A stretch of 64,000 bases of DNA from NCBI GenBank assembly GCA_965140735.1, contig OZ223306.1, positions 2,604,001 through 2,668,000 on the forward strand, read 5' to 3'. The DNA comes from Fusibacter_A sp965140735 (GTDB taxonomy: Bacteria > Bacillota > Clostridia > Peptostreptococcales > Acidaminobacteraceae). The notes beneath the pieces were generated by a model, which saw only the letters and a list, made by a program, of their open reading frames with translations, did no database searches and was not told the DNA's origin. Below are positions 51,089 through 60,644 of this stretch, in pieces; within the stretch, counting starts at the first letter, position 1, and the number at the start of each line of letters is the position of its first letter. The position numbers and the translations under genes are program-made.

Positions 51089-53137
51089 TTACACATCACT
51101 TTGTTTTTGATCTAATATTTTTTTAAATAACTTCAAGATATCTTCAACACTTTTTAAAGCCAATATCTCTTCAATAACCTCATCATCTTCAAAAATAGTC
51201 ATAATATCATGGAGAATTTTCAAATGACTCTCCTGATCCTCTGCAGCGAGCACGATCACAACACTTGCTTTATCTGTTTCTGAAAATTTAATGGGCTGCT
51301 TGAAAAAATGTATCGCACAATCCAAATGATTGACACCTGCTTCTGGTTTTGAGTGTGCCAGAATTACCCGTGAGGCAATAAACATATACGGTCCATAGTA
51401 TCTTAATTGTGAGATAATGCTTTCAATGTACGAAGCGTTGATACTGCCAATCTCCATTAGGTGATCTCCAGCCATCCAGAGCGATTGTGTCCATCTACAA
51501 GTATTTTCATGAATCTCAATTTTAGCGGGTTCTATCAACTCTAATAGACTTTTTCTTTGCTGACCTGAGTCTAAATAACGAGTCCCTTCACCATTTTGTA
51601 AATAAGCTTCTATCAACTTTTGAACTTTTTCATAGTTTTCTTCTGATATATAGCGTTTCACAATAGAAAATATTTCATTTGAATGCACAGATTCGTGCTT
51701 ATTTTTTAGCTTAAAATGACGCACCAATACTTCTTTATCTCTTCCAGTCAATATGGGATGTACCTGTATCACAGGAACAACACTTTTAAGCTTGACTGTG
51801 CTTACAATCAAATCACAAGTTTCCTGAACATTGTGTATTTGAGTAGCCGCTTTAATCCCTACAATCTCAACTTCAGAAAACATTTTTTTAATTTCACGCT
51901 TTAGCATATTGCCAGTGGAAATACCATTTGCACAGACGATCAAGACTCTAATTTTTTCGCTTTTACTTTTGGATATAGGCAGATAAGCCCCAAAATGGAG
52001 TGCTAAATAAGCAACTTCATTTTCTGGAATCGGAAGACCAATCTGTTTTTCTAAATAACGACTGACTATTTTTGTGATTTCAAACAAATCTGGATATTCT
52101 CGCATGATATCTTGATTAAGGGAATCTAAATTTTGAATGCCATATTGATACCGATACATAGATGAATTGATGTGCACGAAAAGTTGTCTCTCTAGTTCCT
52201 CTCTTCTTTCAAAACTCACACAAGCCACTTTCTCAAACTCAGATACTAATGCCTTTGTAATTTCATAGGCCATTGCATTTGGCGTATTTTCAAAAATATC
52301 TTCTGATGAGGTTGCAATTCTGCCCCCTAGCAAATGAATACACAAATATATTTTTTCTTTTTCAATGAGATAGGGAAAATATTTTTCAACCAAATGATAC
52401 TCTTTGCGACTTTCCATCTCTTGCTTTTTTAAATCTTCAAATTCTATATTTTCATTCCCTTGTTCCATCATAGGTAATAAAACCGCTAAGGATCTCCTAT
52501 TATCCGGAACATACTCAACACCTAACTCTTTTTCTAATTGTTTTAAAACCGTCTCATAGTGATTAATTTTTTCATAGTCAATAAATTGAATACTGTTACT
52601 CATAAATAGATTTTGTAACTTCTGAAAATTCAATAAAAAGATCGCTCTCATTTTTATAACATCTCCAGAGATCATGTAGCCTACTTTGGATTTATATTCT
52701 AGTTTAAGATCATATTTTTGAAGTTGGCTGACAACAACTCTTAAGTCGTTAAATATTGTGTTTCTACTGACTTTGCAATACTGAGTTAACTCGTCTATAT
52801 GCACTGGTGATTCCAAATAGATAATGCCACAGATGATAATTTGAACCCGCTCCATCGGCGAATAGACATAAACATCCTCCACTGCAGTATCTTCGGTGCA
52901 ATTTTCAATCTGACTTCTCATATCATCATCAAGCAGAAGCCCTTTCCCACGGATTACTTCGAGTTCAGGAATATCATTATATTGTAGCCACTCATTTATC
53001 CGACAAAGATCATAATACACACTTCTTTGAGATACGCCTAGATCATTAGCAATCTGTTGCAAAGGTAAATAAGATTTATTGTTGAGAAGCATCTGAAGAA
53101 TTTCTTTGCATCTCTTATTCAAATATCTAATATTCAC
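51089..53137 (-). CDS. PTS-regulated transcriptional activator (PRD, MtlR/LicR type)
   Basis: A 682-residue regulator. Two N-terminal helix-turn-helix regions (about 5-60: LQQIANDLGVSQRSVYYDLCRIN; about 90-140: LTQYCKVSRNTIFNDL), two PRD domains (about 180-290 and 300-390; the conserved His in IHLLGGRI and LALHFGAY), an EIIB-like domain (VLIVCANGISTGNML, about 395-480) and an EIIA-2 domain (about 540-680: VILAHSKPEAGVN). Phosphorylation by the PTS switches its activity. It lies just upstream of the PTS operon it probably controls. Starts at GTG with GGGGGTAGG. Confidence 0.9.
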   Translation of the reverse strand: MNIRYLNKRCKEILQMLLNNKSYLPLQQIANDLGVSQRSVYYDLCRINEWLQYNDIPELEVIRGKGLLLDDDMRSQIENCTEDTAVEDVYVYSPMERVQIIICGIIYLESPVHIDELTQYCKVSRNTIFNDLRVVVSQLQKYDLKLEYKSKVGYMISGDVIKMRAIFLLNFQKLQNLFMSNSIQFIDYEKINHYETVLKQLEKELGVEYVPDNRRSLAVLLPMMEQGNENIEFEDLKKQEMESRKEYHLVEKYFPYLIEKEKIYLCIHLLGGRIATSSEDIFENTPNAMAYEITKALVSEFEKVACVSFERREELERQLFVHINSSMYRYQYGIQNLDSLNQDIMREYPDLFEITKIVSRYLEKQIGLPIPENEVAYLALHFGAYLPISKSKSEKIRVLIVCANGISTGNMLKREIKKMFSEVEIVGIKAATQIHNVQETCDLIVSTVKLKSVVPVIQVHPILTGRDKEVLVRHFKLKNKHESVHSNEIFSIVKRYISEENYEKVQKLIEAYLQNGEGTRYLDSGQQRKSLLELIEPAKIEIHENTCRWTQSLWMAGDHLMEIGSINASYIESIISQLRYYGPYMFIASRVILAHSKPEAGVNHLDCAIHFFKQPIKFSETDKASVVIVLAAEDQESHLKILHDIMTIFEDDEVIEEILALKSVEDILKLFKKILDQKQSDV

Positions 53138-53293
53138 TTCCCTACCCCCTCATAATGATCTAGTTCTATTATATCTACTTTATATTAAATCAGGTCTAAT
53201 TATAAAGTCCATTTTTTTTCAATAACTCTTGAAACAATTTGAACAAAGCGCACATCAAGACCAAATTGTGTCTTTTTTGCACATAAAAGCATC

Positions 53294-53329
53294 AAAAAAT
53301 CGGTATACATTTTTGTACACCGATTTTTT
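53294..53329 (-). terminator. Terminator of the GAPDH-like gene
   Basis: AAAAAATCGGTATACA and TGTACACCGATTTTTT pair with one G-U, with a 4-nt loop, flanked by T/A runs on both sides so it may work in both directions. Confidence 0.82.
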
Positions 53330-53364
53330 ATGAGTTATTTATTTTCCAACAGATCCTTTATTAT

Positions 53365-54600
53365 TTATGACTGAATAGCTTTATCAATATGAATCAAAAT
53401 ATTTGAGAGCGAGTTGACATAGCTCCCGAACTCATTGTCATACCATCCGAATATCTTAGCATGGGTAACTGGCAATTGCAGTTCGCCCTGAGCTCCCATG
53501 TTATGAATCCATTGACTTGGTAATGGTAGGTAACCTGTTTCAGTTGCCGTTTCAACGCCTTCTATAATCGATGAAGCTTTAAAACCACGAAGATCAGCCG
53601 ATACATTTTGCTTGTCTGAGAACACTAAGTATCCCTTTTGTCCATTTTGAGCAGCTTGTTTATAAATTTCATTAATATAGGTCTCATTAATCGTCGGTTC
53701 ACCTGAATCTTCCAGTTTCGTTCTAAAAGTCAGATTCAGCGTGACGAGTGAAACTGTACTGGTGGGAATTCTTACAGAATCCGCCATAAATCCGATCGTT
53801 TTAATTTCAGGCAAGATGAATTCAAGCGCTTTTGCGGCACCAGTAGAGGTCAAAATGATATTGTTCAGTGCTGAACGATTCTTTCTGAGGTCTTTAGCCC
53901 CTTCACTAGGCATAGCATCCAGCAAGTTTTGATTGTTAGTTGCCGCATGAATGGTCGACATTGAAGCAGTCAAGATTCTTGAAATCCCTATTTTATCAAT
54001 CAGAGGTTTCATCATATGTGAAAGCGCTGTGGTCGTACAGCTTGCTGCTGAAATAACGTCATGTTTTTCTGGATCAAATTGTTCATGATTGATGCCATAG
54101 ACGAGCATGGTGGCATCGCCTGGAAGTACCAATTCTTTGCCTTTGATCTTAAACGGCGCACTGACAACAACTTTCTTAGCACCTGCTGCTAAATGTCCTC
54201 TTATACTGCCTTTAGGTGCTTCAGCATCCTCTTCTGGGTCGAGAAAAACACCAGTACAATCGACGACGACTTCTACGCCATGCTTATCCCATCCGATATC
54301 TTTAGGGTTTCTACTCTGTGTTAAAAACTTAATTGGGTATTGATTAATTCTAATTTCATAGGCTTCTTCATCTACAATTTCTATTTCAATTGTCTTACCT
54401 GAATAGCCGTACATAAACCGTTCAAGTGCACCATAAGTTGAATCATTGACGATAAAATCAATTAGATCATGAATAGATGTACCTACTTTTCTACCAATGC
54501 TGATGACAAAGCCATCAAAGTGATTTTCAATCATTTGATTCCAGAGTACAAGCTTTCCAATTCTGCCAAGTCCATTAATCCCTAAATATTTCTTTTGCAT
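53365..54600 (-). CDS. Atypical glyceraldehyde-3-phosphate dehydrogenase-like protein
   Basis: A 411-residue protein, about 75 longer than normal GAPDH. The N-terminal NAD motif GLGRIGKL (8-15) and the catalytic Cys in AASCTTTALSHM (about 180-190) are visible; the normal signature SCTTNCLAP is changed after SCTT. The base His lies in STIHAATNNQNLLD. Extra residues include an insertion near 115-130 (DPEEDAEAPKG). It probably oxidises an aldehyde phosphate with NAD; substrate could differ from GAP. ATG 54600 is chosen because AGGAGG precedes it. It has its own terminator. Confidence 0.8.
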   Translation of the reverse strand: MQKKYLGINGLGRIGKLVLWNQMIENHFDGFVISIGRKVGTSIHDLIDFIVNDSTYGALERFMYGYSGKTIEIEIVDEEAYEIRINQYPIKFLTQSRNPKDIGWDKHGVEVVVDCTGVFLDPEEDAEAPKGSIRGHLAAGAKKVVVSAPFKIKGKELVLPGDATMLVYGINHEQFDPEKHDVISAASCTTTALSHMMKPLIDKIGISRILTASMSTIHAATNNQNLLDAMPSEGAKDLRKNRSALNNIILTSTGAAKALEFILPEIKTIGFMADSVRIPTSTVSLVTLNLTFRTKLEDSGEPTINETYINEIYKQAAQNGQKGYLVFSDKQNVSADLRGFKASSIIEGVETATETGYLPLPSQWIHNMGAQGELQLPVTHAKIFGWYDNEFGSYVNSLSNILIHIDKAIQS

Positions 54601-54758
54601 GTTGCCTCCTATTTTATGGGTTAAAATATATCCCTGTTTTCTCACAAGTTCTATTGTAACACGATTTGGGACAAAATCAATCCCAATTAAACAAATACTT
54701 AAAATATTTATCTAAGTGGGATTTTAAGATTTTAAAGGGGAATAAAAATGTAATAATT

Positions 54759-55892
54759 TTATCTTCTGCTGTATTTAGATGCTTTCATATCTAATATTTG
54801 GATGCCATATACATCTGATTTTTCAATAAAATTGACAAGATCACTGGTTTCACCATAAATCAGCATCCCATCCACCTTAATGCCATTTTCATCAATGTAC
54901 GATAAAGTATCTTCATAAAATTTTAATCTAGTATTGTTTCGATCAAAAACGGTGACAAACTTTTTTCGATCAATCATATAATTCAATAGCGTTTTGACAT
55001 GCGTTTCATAATTGGCTGCTAAAACGTTTTCTATTGGAACCTCTACCTTTTCATCATACAAATACATATCGCCTAAGTAAAACCGTGGATATAATGCTCT
55101 ATCAGGACCATCGCCAAAACTTGTTCTAACTGAACTAACGGGTTGAAACCCAATTTTTTCATTTCGATGTTCTTTCCCATGCGCCACAGACATCCATTGA
55201 AATATTAACTGATTATAGGTTTGCTCATAGGATGTGGCCTCAGATAATGACAAAGGACTATTAAAAGTGATAAATACCGAAGCGTAGTTATCTTCTGATT
55301 TTAAATCTTCAAGTGGTATTTCATAATCAAACATAAGAGGCGCCTCTTCAGTAAGCTTTGTTTCTAAATCATATGAAAATAAGTAATCGAAAAAACCTTC
55401 TCTTGCGTCTCTAGTCAACTGAATGGGAATTCGTTCTTCATGTCGTCCAAATTCATTTGTTCTTCTCAAAATAATATCGTAACTGCCATAACCTTTTTTA
55501 TCTACTATAGCTGTTTTAAATTGATAGCCAGGAACAGTCAGTTCTGTTAATGCGATCATATCAAAGGTGATATCATTCATACTTTCCCCTTGTGTCACTT
55601 TTTTAGGATTATAATACATAGAATCTATCAGCGGTGAAACCACACAATTGGCAAAAATGTATAACAAAATAATAATTGTTACCGAATATAAAACGTTTTT
55701 CCTCAATTTCTTTGAAACCTGTTCCTTGATTTCCAATTGATCTGTGTTCTCTTCTAGAAACAAATCATCAAGTGATTCTGCAAGGTAGTCATTGATCATC
55801 ATATTTTTTTCAATTTCAGCTTCAACAATTTCTATCTCAGCATCAGTGGCAGTACCATTTTTATATTTTATAAACAACTCATTAAAATCCAT
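54759..55892 (-). CDS. Anti-sigma factor with sigma-regulator N and C domains
   Basis: A 377-residue single-pass membrane protein. Cytoplasmic N-terminus (1-66) rich in acidic residues is typical of Sigma_reg_N; the transmembrane helix is about 67-90 (LYSVTIIILLYIFANCVV); the rest is an extracellular Sigma_reg_C-like domain (about 100-370). Such pairs respond to cell-envelope stress. Its ATG overlaps the ECF sigma gene (10 bp), so the two are translationally coupled. AAAGGAGG precedes the ATG. Confidence 0.85.
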   Translation of the reverse strand: MDFNELFIKYKNGTATDAEIEIVEAEIEKNMMINDYLAESLDDLFLEENTDQLEIKEQVSKKLRKNVLYSVTIIILLYIFANCVVSPLIDSMYYNPKKVTQGESMNDITFDMIALTELTVPGYQFKTAIVDKKGYGSYDIILRRTNEFGRHEERIPIQLTRDAREGFFDYLFSYDLETKLTEEAPLMFDYEIPLEDLKSEDNYASVFITFNSPLSLSEATSYEQTYNQLIFQWMSVAHGKEHRNEKIGFQPVSSVRTSFGDGPDRALYPRFYLGDMYLYDEKVEVPIENVLAANYETHVKTLLNYMIDRKKFVTVFDRNNTRLKFYEDTLSYIDENGIKVDGMLIYGETSDLVNFIEKSDVYGIQILDMKASKYSRR

Positions 55893-56373
55893 CTATTTCT
55901 TCCTCCTTTAATTCTGCCTTTAACTTAATTCTGGCTCTATAAAGCAATGTTCTTGCTGCACCAGGACTTATTTTTTTCATTTCAGCAATTTCTTTTAATG
56001 AGAAACCATTAAAATAATAGTGTATTAAGATTTCTTTATATTGACTGGATAATCCAACGATGGCTTCATATACAGTCCTTTGTGCCTCGTTTAAAATCAA
56101 TTGATCCAGTGGTCCTTTGCTTTGATCTATATGGTTATCCTCTATCGACAATTGAGGTTTCTTTTTTAGCGAGTCTATCCAAAGGTTTTTACCGACTCTG
56201 AGTAGCCAATACTTTAGATGTACTTCACGGCCATCTAAACTCAAAATGGCTTTAAAAAAAGTATCACTAACAAGTATTTCTGTCTCATGGTGATTTTTAC
56301 AGAATGAGTATATGTATAAATAAACATCCCTGTAATACTTTTTATAGACCCTATCGATGATGTCTTTTTTCAA
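55882..56373 (-). CDS. ECF-family RNA polymerase sigma factor
   Basis: A 163-residue ECF sigma factor. Region 2 (about 8-75) includes YKKYYRDVYLYIYSF and LLRVGKNLWIDSLKK; region 4 (about 98-155) has LSSQYKEILIHYYFNGFSLKEIAEMKKISPGAARTLLYRARIKLK in several motifs. It directs RNA polymerase to envelope-stress-type promoters and is held by the adjacent anti-sigma factor. The start is TTG, with GGGAGGTGG just upstream; the low-efficiency start suggests low expression. The exact promoter it recognises was not identified. Confidence 0.9.
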   Translation of the reverse strand: MKKDIIDRVYKKYYRDVYLYIYSFCKNHHETEILVSDTFFKAILSLDGREVHLKYWLLRVGKNLWIDSLKKKPQLSIEDNHIDQSKGPLDQLILNEAQRTVYEAIVGLSSQYKEILIHYYFNGFSLKEIAEMKKISPGAARTLLYRARIKLKAELKEEEIDGF

Positions 56374-56440
56374 TTTTCCACCTCCCTACTTAATAAACGA
56401 TTCACTTCTAAATATGTCACATATGTATTGAACAAAATTT

Positions 56441-56485
56441 ATGGATACCCTCACTGATACACAAAATATCAGTAAAAGTATCCAT
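56441..56485. terminator. Interrupted hairpin after the lipoprotein gene
   Basis: ATGGATAC (56441-56448) pairs with GTATCCAT (56478-56485), and the inner ACTGATA with TATCAGT. On the minus strand it follows the lipoprotein stop by about 25 nt and likely ends its transcript. Confidence 0.55.
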
Positions 56486-56509
56486 CTATTGTTTTTAACG
56501 CCTTATTCA

Positions 56510-57835
56510 TTATGGATTTACGATCATCTTAATTTGACCGATTTTATCCCCTGCCAGTTCAAAGAGTAGCGTATATTGGTGCCATCTGTATTCCAATCCC
56601 CAATCAGATTGAGACACGGGGTCACCATAGAGCTCTACGAGTTCCTCTGTGGGCATGCCAACGCCAGCACCCCGCTTTGTAAATATAGTAGGCTCTTTGA
56701 TGACATATCCAAATAAAACAGGATCAGGAGCATCTGATGACGGCCAAACAAAAGAAGCAGACAACCCATCAAGATCTACAGACGCCATGGAACTGCTAAA
56801 ACCAGAGCCATCATCAGAAAATTCTAGAGTACCTGAATAGTTCATAATATCGCAAAACTCGGTATAGGACATGTCAGCATACAGGCCGTTAGAGAGTTCA
56901 AAATCAGCTTTGGTCAATGCACCTGATAAACCAGTCGCACCATCAGAGTCATCTGTTGAATCAACACCCTTTAATGTCTGCCATATTTCTTGATAGTACT
57001 CAGCTCTAGCCACAACATATTCAAAGTAGGTGTCATAAGGCCCTTGCCAATCTGTATGCACATTCAGTTCTTCAAGTGATTTACTCATTTCAATCAAGTC
57101 TTTACACATTTGAGGTTCACCTAAATCCGCATAACTTTCTAAAAGTTTTTCCCACACTTCTGGTGATAAATGCGCATTTAACTGACGATCTAAAGTCTTA
57201 TTTTGAACCTCGTATTTTTTACGTGTCAAAGAATACGAAAACACGTATGTCTGCATTTCAGGGTCATAAGCATTGACAAGATCGAGGCCTTGCCATACCG
57301 TGACCATGCCCCCGCCACTCGGATGTGGTGTGATGAGTTCCATGACACCATCTTCATCAATATCTTCATACGCAAAGATACTCTCCCCATAACCAAAGTA
57401 AGACGTTTTTAAATAATCATCTTGGTATGTTAACACCATTTCATAGGATTCTTCAAAAAAATCTTCAAAGAATAAATAGAATTCTTCAGTGCCATCGCCG
57501 TTTGCATCCTCTACATAAAACCGACTCATAAAACGATAGTCCTCTAAATCTTCAACCTCTTCTTGCTGTGCAGAATCATAAATAAGATTTTCAACATCTG
57601 TTGCTTTATCGTATATTTTAAAGTTTCGATCGTCATTTGGCATTTTTAAGACGTACCAATTGTCAAGCCAAGGGACTTCTATGACGAGTCCATCAGGGCC
57701 TTCAGAGCCATTAAAAGGGCCTTCATCTGTCAATTCTTCCTCTTCTATAGATGAAGTTATTGGCTTTTCAGTGTTGGCTTGGCAACTACATATAAATAGG
57801 GTGCAAAACAACATTATTATCATCAGCTTTTTCAT
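56510..57835 (-). CDS. Secreted lipoprotein with calcium-binding-like repeats
   Basis: A 441-residue predicted lipoprotein. Signal peptide (1-17) and lipobox ICSC with Cys18, then an acidic Glu/Ser-rich linker. Two EF-hand-like acidic loops, DANGDGTEEF (about 109-118) and DIDEDGVMEL (about 156-165), are typical of FG-GAP/VCBS-type repeats. The C-terminal half (about 300-441) holds a separate beta-rich region. Function unknown; it sits in the envelope near an envelope-stress sigma/anti-sigma pair, and could be under its control (inference). GAGAGGAAAA precedes the ATG. Confidence 0.65.
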   Translation of the reverse strand: MKKLMIIMLFCTLFICSCQANTEKPITSSIEEEELTDEGPFNGSEGPDGLVIEVPWLDNWYVLKMPNDDRNFKIYDKATDVENLIYDSAQQEEVEDLEDYRFMSRFYVEDANGDGTEEFYLFFEDFFEESYEMVLTYQDDYLKTSYFGYGESIFAYEDIDEDGVMELITPHPSGGGMVTVWQGLDLVNAYDPEMQTYVFSYSLTRKKYEVQNKTLDRQLNAHLSPEVWEKLLESYADLGEPQMCKDLIEMSKSLEELNVHTDWQGPYDTYFEYVVARAEYYQEIWQTLKGVDSTDDSDGATGLSGALTKADFELSNGLYADMSYTEFCDIMNYSGTLEFSDDGSGFSSSMASVDLDGLSASFVWPSSDAPDPVLFGYVIKEPTIFTKRGAGVGMPTEELVELYGDPVSQSDWGLEYRWHQYTLLFELAGDKIGQIKMIVNP

Positions 57836-58110
57836 CTTTATTCTTTTTCCTCTCTCATTCCTTTTAGATTAAAAATAATACTATTTAAGATTTTCTTTGT
57901 TAATATGTATCCGTTTCTTTTCCATTATTGTTACCCCCTTATAATTCTAGTTATTACCTAATTATGTGTCAACTAGATTTATGGTTATATATCCCACTTT
58001 CCACACTCATTAATTTATATCAACATAACCATACGTATGTTAATCAAGTCTCTGAATACGATCACTTAAGGTATTCTATTGCCGTATTAGTAACGGATGG
58101 ACTCTTTAAA

Positions 58111-58160
58111 AACAAGATTTGAGCCAGCTTTCGGCTCAAATCTTGTTGTCTTAATAAAAA
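58111..58160. repeat. Dispersed repeat, copy 2, as a perfect 15-bp hairpin
   Basis: AACAAGATTTGAGCC (58111-58125) pairs exactly with GGCTCAAATCTTGTT (58133-58147), loop AGCTTTC. Bases 58126-58160 are identical to 47314-47348. In both places the element lies just beyond a minus-strand terminator. Confidence 0.78.
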
Positions 58161-58188
58161 TAGAGGGTAGCACAAAGGCTCCCTCTTT
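58155..58188 (-). terminator. Terminator of the MFS/glycyl-radical unit
   Basis: AGAGGG (58162-58167) and CCCTCT (58181-58186) pair, and a T-run follows on the minus strand. About 220 nt after the MFS stop. Confidence 0.5.
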
Positions 58189-58404
58189 AAAATTAGCAAG
58201 GTTGAAACTGAAATCCAATATATTTATTTTCATTTCTAAATTGAAACTCCCTTTTTCAAATATGCCAACTTATAGAAATAGGCCGTATCTGTTAGTGCTT
58301 CAAAAACAGAGTTTTTGCATATTTACCAGTAAATTATTTTAAAATATGAATTAAAGTTTGATAAAACCTTTTAACTTGATTTTTCTGCATCATAAATATC
58401 ACAC

Positions 58405-59583
58405 TTATATCTTTAACTTCTCAAATACCAAACTACCCTTCAAATGCACCAGTAGTCCAACAACCAAGACAAGAGCACTTAAAATAAAAGTGGATTCATA
58501 ATTGCATAAGGCTGCAACAAACCCTCCAATTATAGGGCTGATACCTTGACCAATATCTGCTCCAAGGTAAAAAGTGCTCGTGGCAATTCCTGCCTTGTTT
58601 TTGCCCACTTTTTTGATACATGCTGCTTGCAAAGAAGGCTGTGCTGCACCTTGACCTAATGCGCGTAAAATTGCCGATAGAATCACAAAAAATATTGTAG
58701 TTGAAAAGCTTAAAATAATCATCGCCGTTATTGCTAAAATGCCAGCGGGATAAACGATCCAATCTAAACCCTTTTGATCAAGCAACTTTCCTGCAAAAGG
58801 TCTTATTATTAATAACGTCAGTGCATTAAAAGTAAAATAGAGACTGATGTTCTCAATATGGTTATTCGCAGCAAATAATATTAAATACGTTACAATCATG
58901 CCATTTGCAAAGGAATACGTTGCACTTGTAAAAGAATATCCGATAACTTCAGTGCAAATTAGATCTGAGAGGCTGATCTTCTTTTTTGAACCAATAAAGT
59001 TTTGACGCGTCTTGTATTCAAATCTTATACTCAAGAATAATCCAAAAACCGATATCATTCCTGCAATTAAAAATGTCCACGTAATCCCCCATGATTGCAT
59101 AATCATAATGCCAACACCAGGTGCAATAGCCGCTGACAAGACTTGACCTATCCCGAAGTATCCAATACCTTCTCCCAATTTTTCATTTGGAATATACTCT
59201 GATGCCATTGCCACTATAGTCGTTGTCGCTATTGCAAATCCAATGCCGTGTATGACTCTTATTAATAACAGCATATAAAGATGACCCGTCAAAATATAGA
59301 AGAAATAAGCACACGATATTATGATATTTGACACAATGATCAACATTTTCTTATTAAATGAGTCCGCCAATCTACCTGAAAGTGGACGAACAAGCATAGA
59401 AGTAATTGAAAATATCCCCACTACAATCCCTGCAAAAACCAGTGTTCCACCTGCATTTACAACATAAGTTGATAAAAGCGATATGATCATAAAAAAACTA
59501 AAAGATGTAAATAGGTTAATCATCACCAAACTAATGAACTTATAATTCCAAAGCCCAACAGAGTTTTGGGGCATATTTTTCAC
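58405..59583 (-). CDS. MFS transporter
   Basis: A 392-residue major facilitator with twelve hydrophobic segments. GRLADSFNKKML (about 71-82) is the conserved loop 2-3 motif, and the repeat GKLLDQKGLDW is in the second half. Starts with GTG after GAGAGGAGAG. It is downstream of the glycyl radical enzyme and its activase on the same strand, with about 110 nt to the activase; it probably moves the substrate or product of the glycyl radical enzyme (inference). No strong specificity clue. Confidence 0.82.
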   Translation of the reverse strand: MKNMPQNSVGLWNYKFISLVMINLFTSFSFFMIISLLSTYVVNAGGTLVFAGIVVGIFSITSMLVRPLSGRLADSFNKKMLIIVSNIIISCAYFFYILTGHLYMLLLIRVIHGIGFAIATTTIVAMASEYIPNEKLGEGIGYFGIGQVLSAAIAPGVGIMIMQSWGITWTFLIAGMISVFGLFLSIRFEYKTRQNFIGSKKKISLSDLICTEVIGYSFTSATYSFANGMIVTYLILFAANNHIENISLYFTFNALTLLIIRPFAGKLLDQKGLDWIVYPAGILAITAMIILSFSTTIFFVILSAILRALGQGAAQPSLQAACIKKVGKNKAGIATSTFYLGADIGQGISPIIGGFVAALCNYESTFILSALVLVVGLLVHLKGSLVFEKLKI

Positions 59584-59691
59584 AATTCTCTCCTCTCAAA
59601 TTACAACATCAGCAGTCTTGGATGGCATCCACTTAGCAATAGAATTTCGCATTTGGAGTACAGTGATTGTCTGAAGTAGACTATTGTTTCA

Positions 59692-60609
59692 CTAACATAG
59701 GTTGCAGATGAAGCCATACGATTCAAAACAAACTTTAATGTCTTTTAATTGCTCATCATCAGGTCTCTCTCCTTCAAAAATGCTCTCATATTCAAGAAAA
59801 TTGCATTTAGAAACGCCCAAATTATGATAAGGCAGTAAATCAACATGCTTACACCTTGATACTTTTTCTTTCAAAAACAAGCACATTGCCTCTGCGTTTT
59901 TCAACGTATCATTCATCCCCTTTATTACCGGGTAACGAATAATAAAGGGAATTGATGTATTTTCAGATAACCAGATTAGATTATCATGTATCAGCTGATT
60001 TCCAACACCTGTCAAACGCTCATGCTCTGATGAATCCATATGCTTAATATCATACAGGACCAAATCCGTGTACATCACGACTTTTTTAAATTGCTCATTA
60101 GTAGCGAAACCGGAAGTTTCAATTGCGGTATGAATTAAATTTTCTTTTGCAGATTTCAGCAATTCACTTGCATAATTTGACTGGTATAGTGCTTCACCGC
60201 CTGATATCGTCATGCCACCACCCGTGCCCTCATAGAAGAGCTTGTCACTCACAACCTCTTTCATAACTTCAGAAACGGAAGCAGACTTGCCTACCATAAA
60301 CCGCGCTTCCGTAGGGCAAACTTCTGTACAAAGCCCGCAATTATCACAACGCTCACGGTGAGTTTTGACATGACCATCAGCAACATATATGGCTGAACTA
60401 GGACATACAGCAGCGCAAGTCATACAGCTATTACATTTTTCAGTTTGAAACATCATTTCCGGATGACTATTTTGTGATTCAGGATTTTGACACCAAAGAC
60501 ATGTCAATGGACAGCCTTTCAAGAAAACGGTTGTTCTAACCCCAGGTCCATCGTGTATAGAGTAATGTTGAATATCAAATACAATACCTTCCATAGGTTT
60601 CGTAATCAT
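59692..60609 (-). CDS. Glycyl-radical enzyme activating protein
   Basis: A 305-residue radical SAM activase. SAM cluster motif CX3CX2C in GCPLTCLWCQNPE (about 31-43); GVRTTVFLKG before it. Two extra ferredoxin-type [4Fe-4S] motifs follow: CNSCMTCAAVCPSSAI (about 60-75) and CDNCGLCTEVCPTEAR (about 90-105), as in activases of the choline lyase/decarboxylase-type group. GGGMTISGGEAL near 130 binds SAM. It installs the glycyl radical on the adjacent enzyme, 36 nt upstream. GAGAGTGG precedes the ATG. Confidence 0.93.
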   Translation of the reverse strand: MITKPMEGIVFDIQHYSIHDGPGVRTTVFLKGCPLTCLWCQNPESQNSHPEMMFQTEKCNSCMTCAAVCPSSAIYVADGHVKTHRERCDNCGLCTEVCPTEARFMVGKSASVSEVMKEVVSDKLFYEGTGGGMTISGGEALYQSNYASELLKSAKENLIHTAIETSGFATNEQFKKVVMYTDLVLYDIKHMDSSEHERLTGVGNQLIHDNLIWLSENTSIPFIIRYPVIKGMNDTLKNAEAMCLFLKEKVSRCKHVDLLPYHNLGVSKCNFLEYESIFEGERPDDEQLKDIKVCFESYGFICNLC

Positions 60610-60644
60610 AAACCACTCTCCTAATTTGAATCCAATTAATTTCT

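Larger units (their letters stand above)
57836..58404. other. Intergenic region with dispersed repeat
   Basis: No convincing gene. Holds the second copy of the dispersed repeat (58111-58160) and the terminator of the MFS/glycyl-radical unit. The short frames here have no ribosome sites and no recognisable sequence. Confidence 0.6.

Noticed and set aside
57928..58342. Two short plus-strand frames (64 and 81 codons)
   Set aside because: They cross the dispersed repeat and the terminator, lack ribosome sites and show no family pattern.
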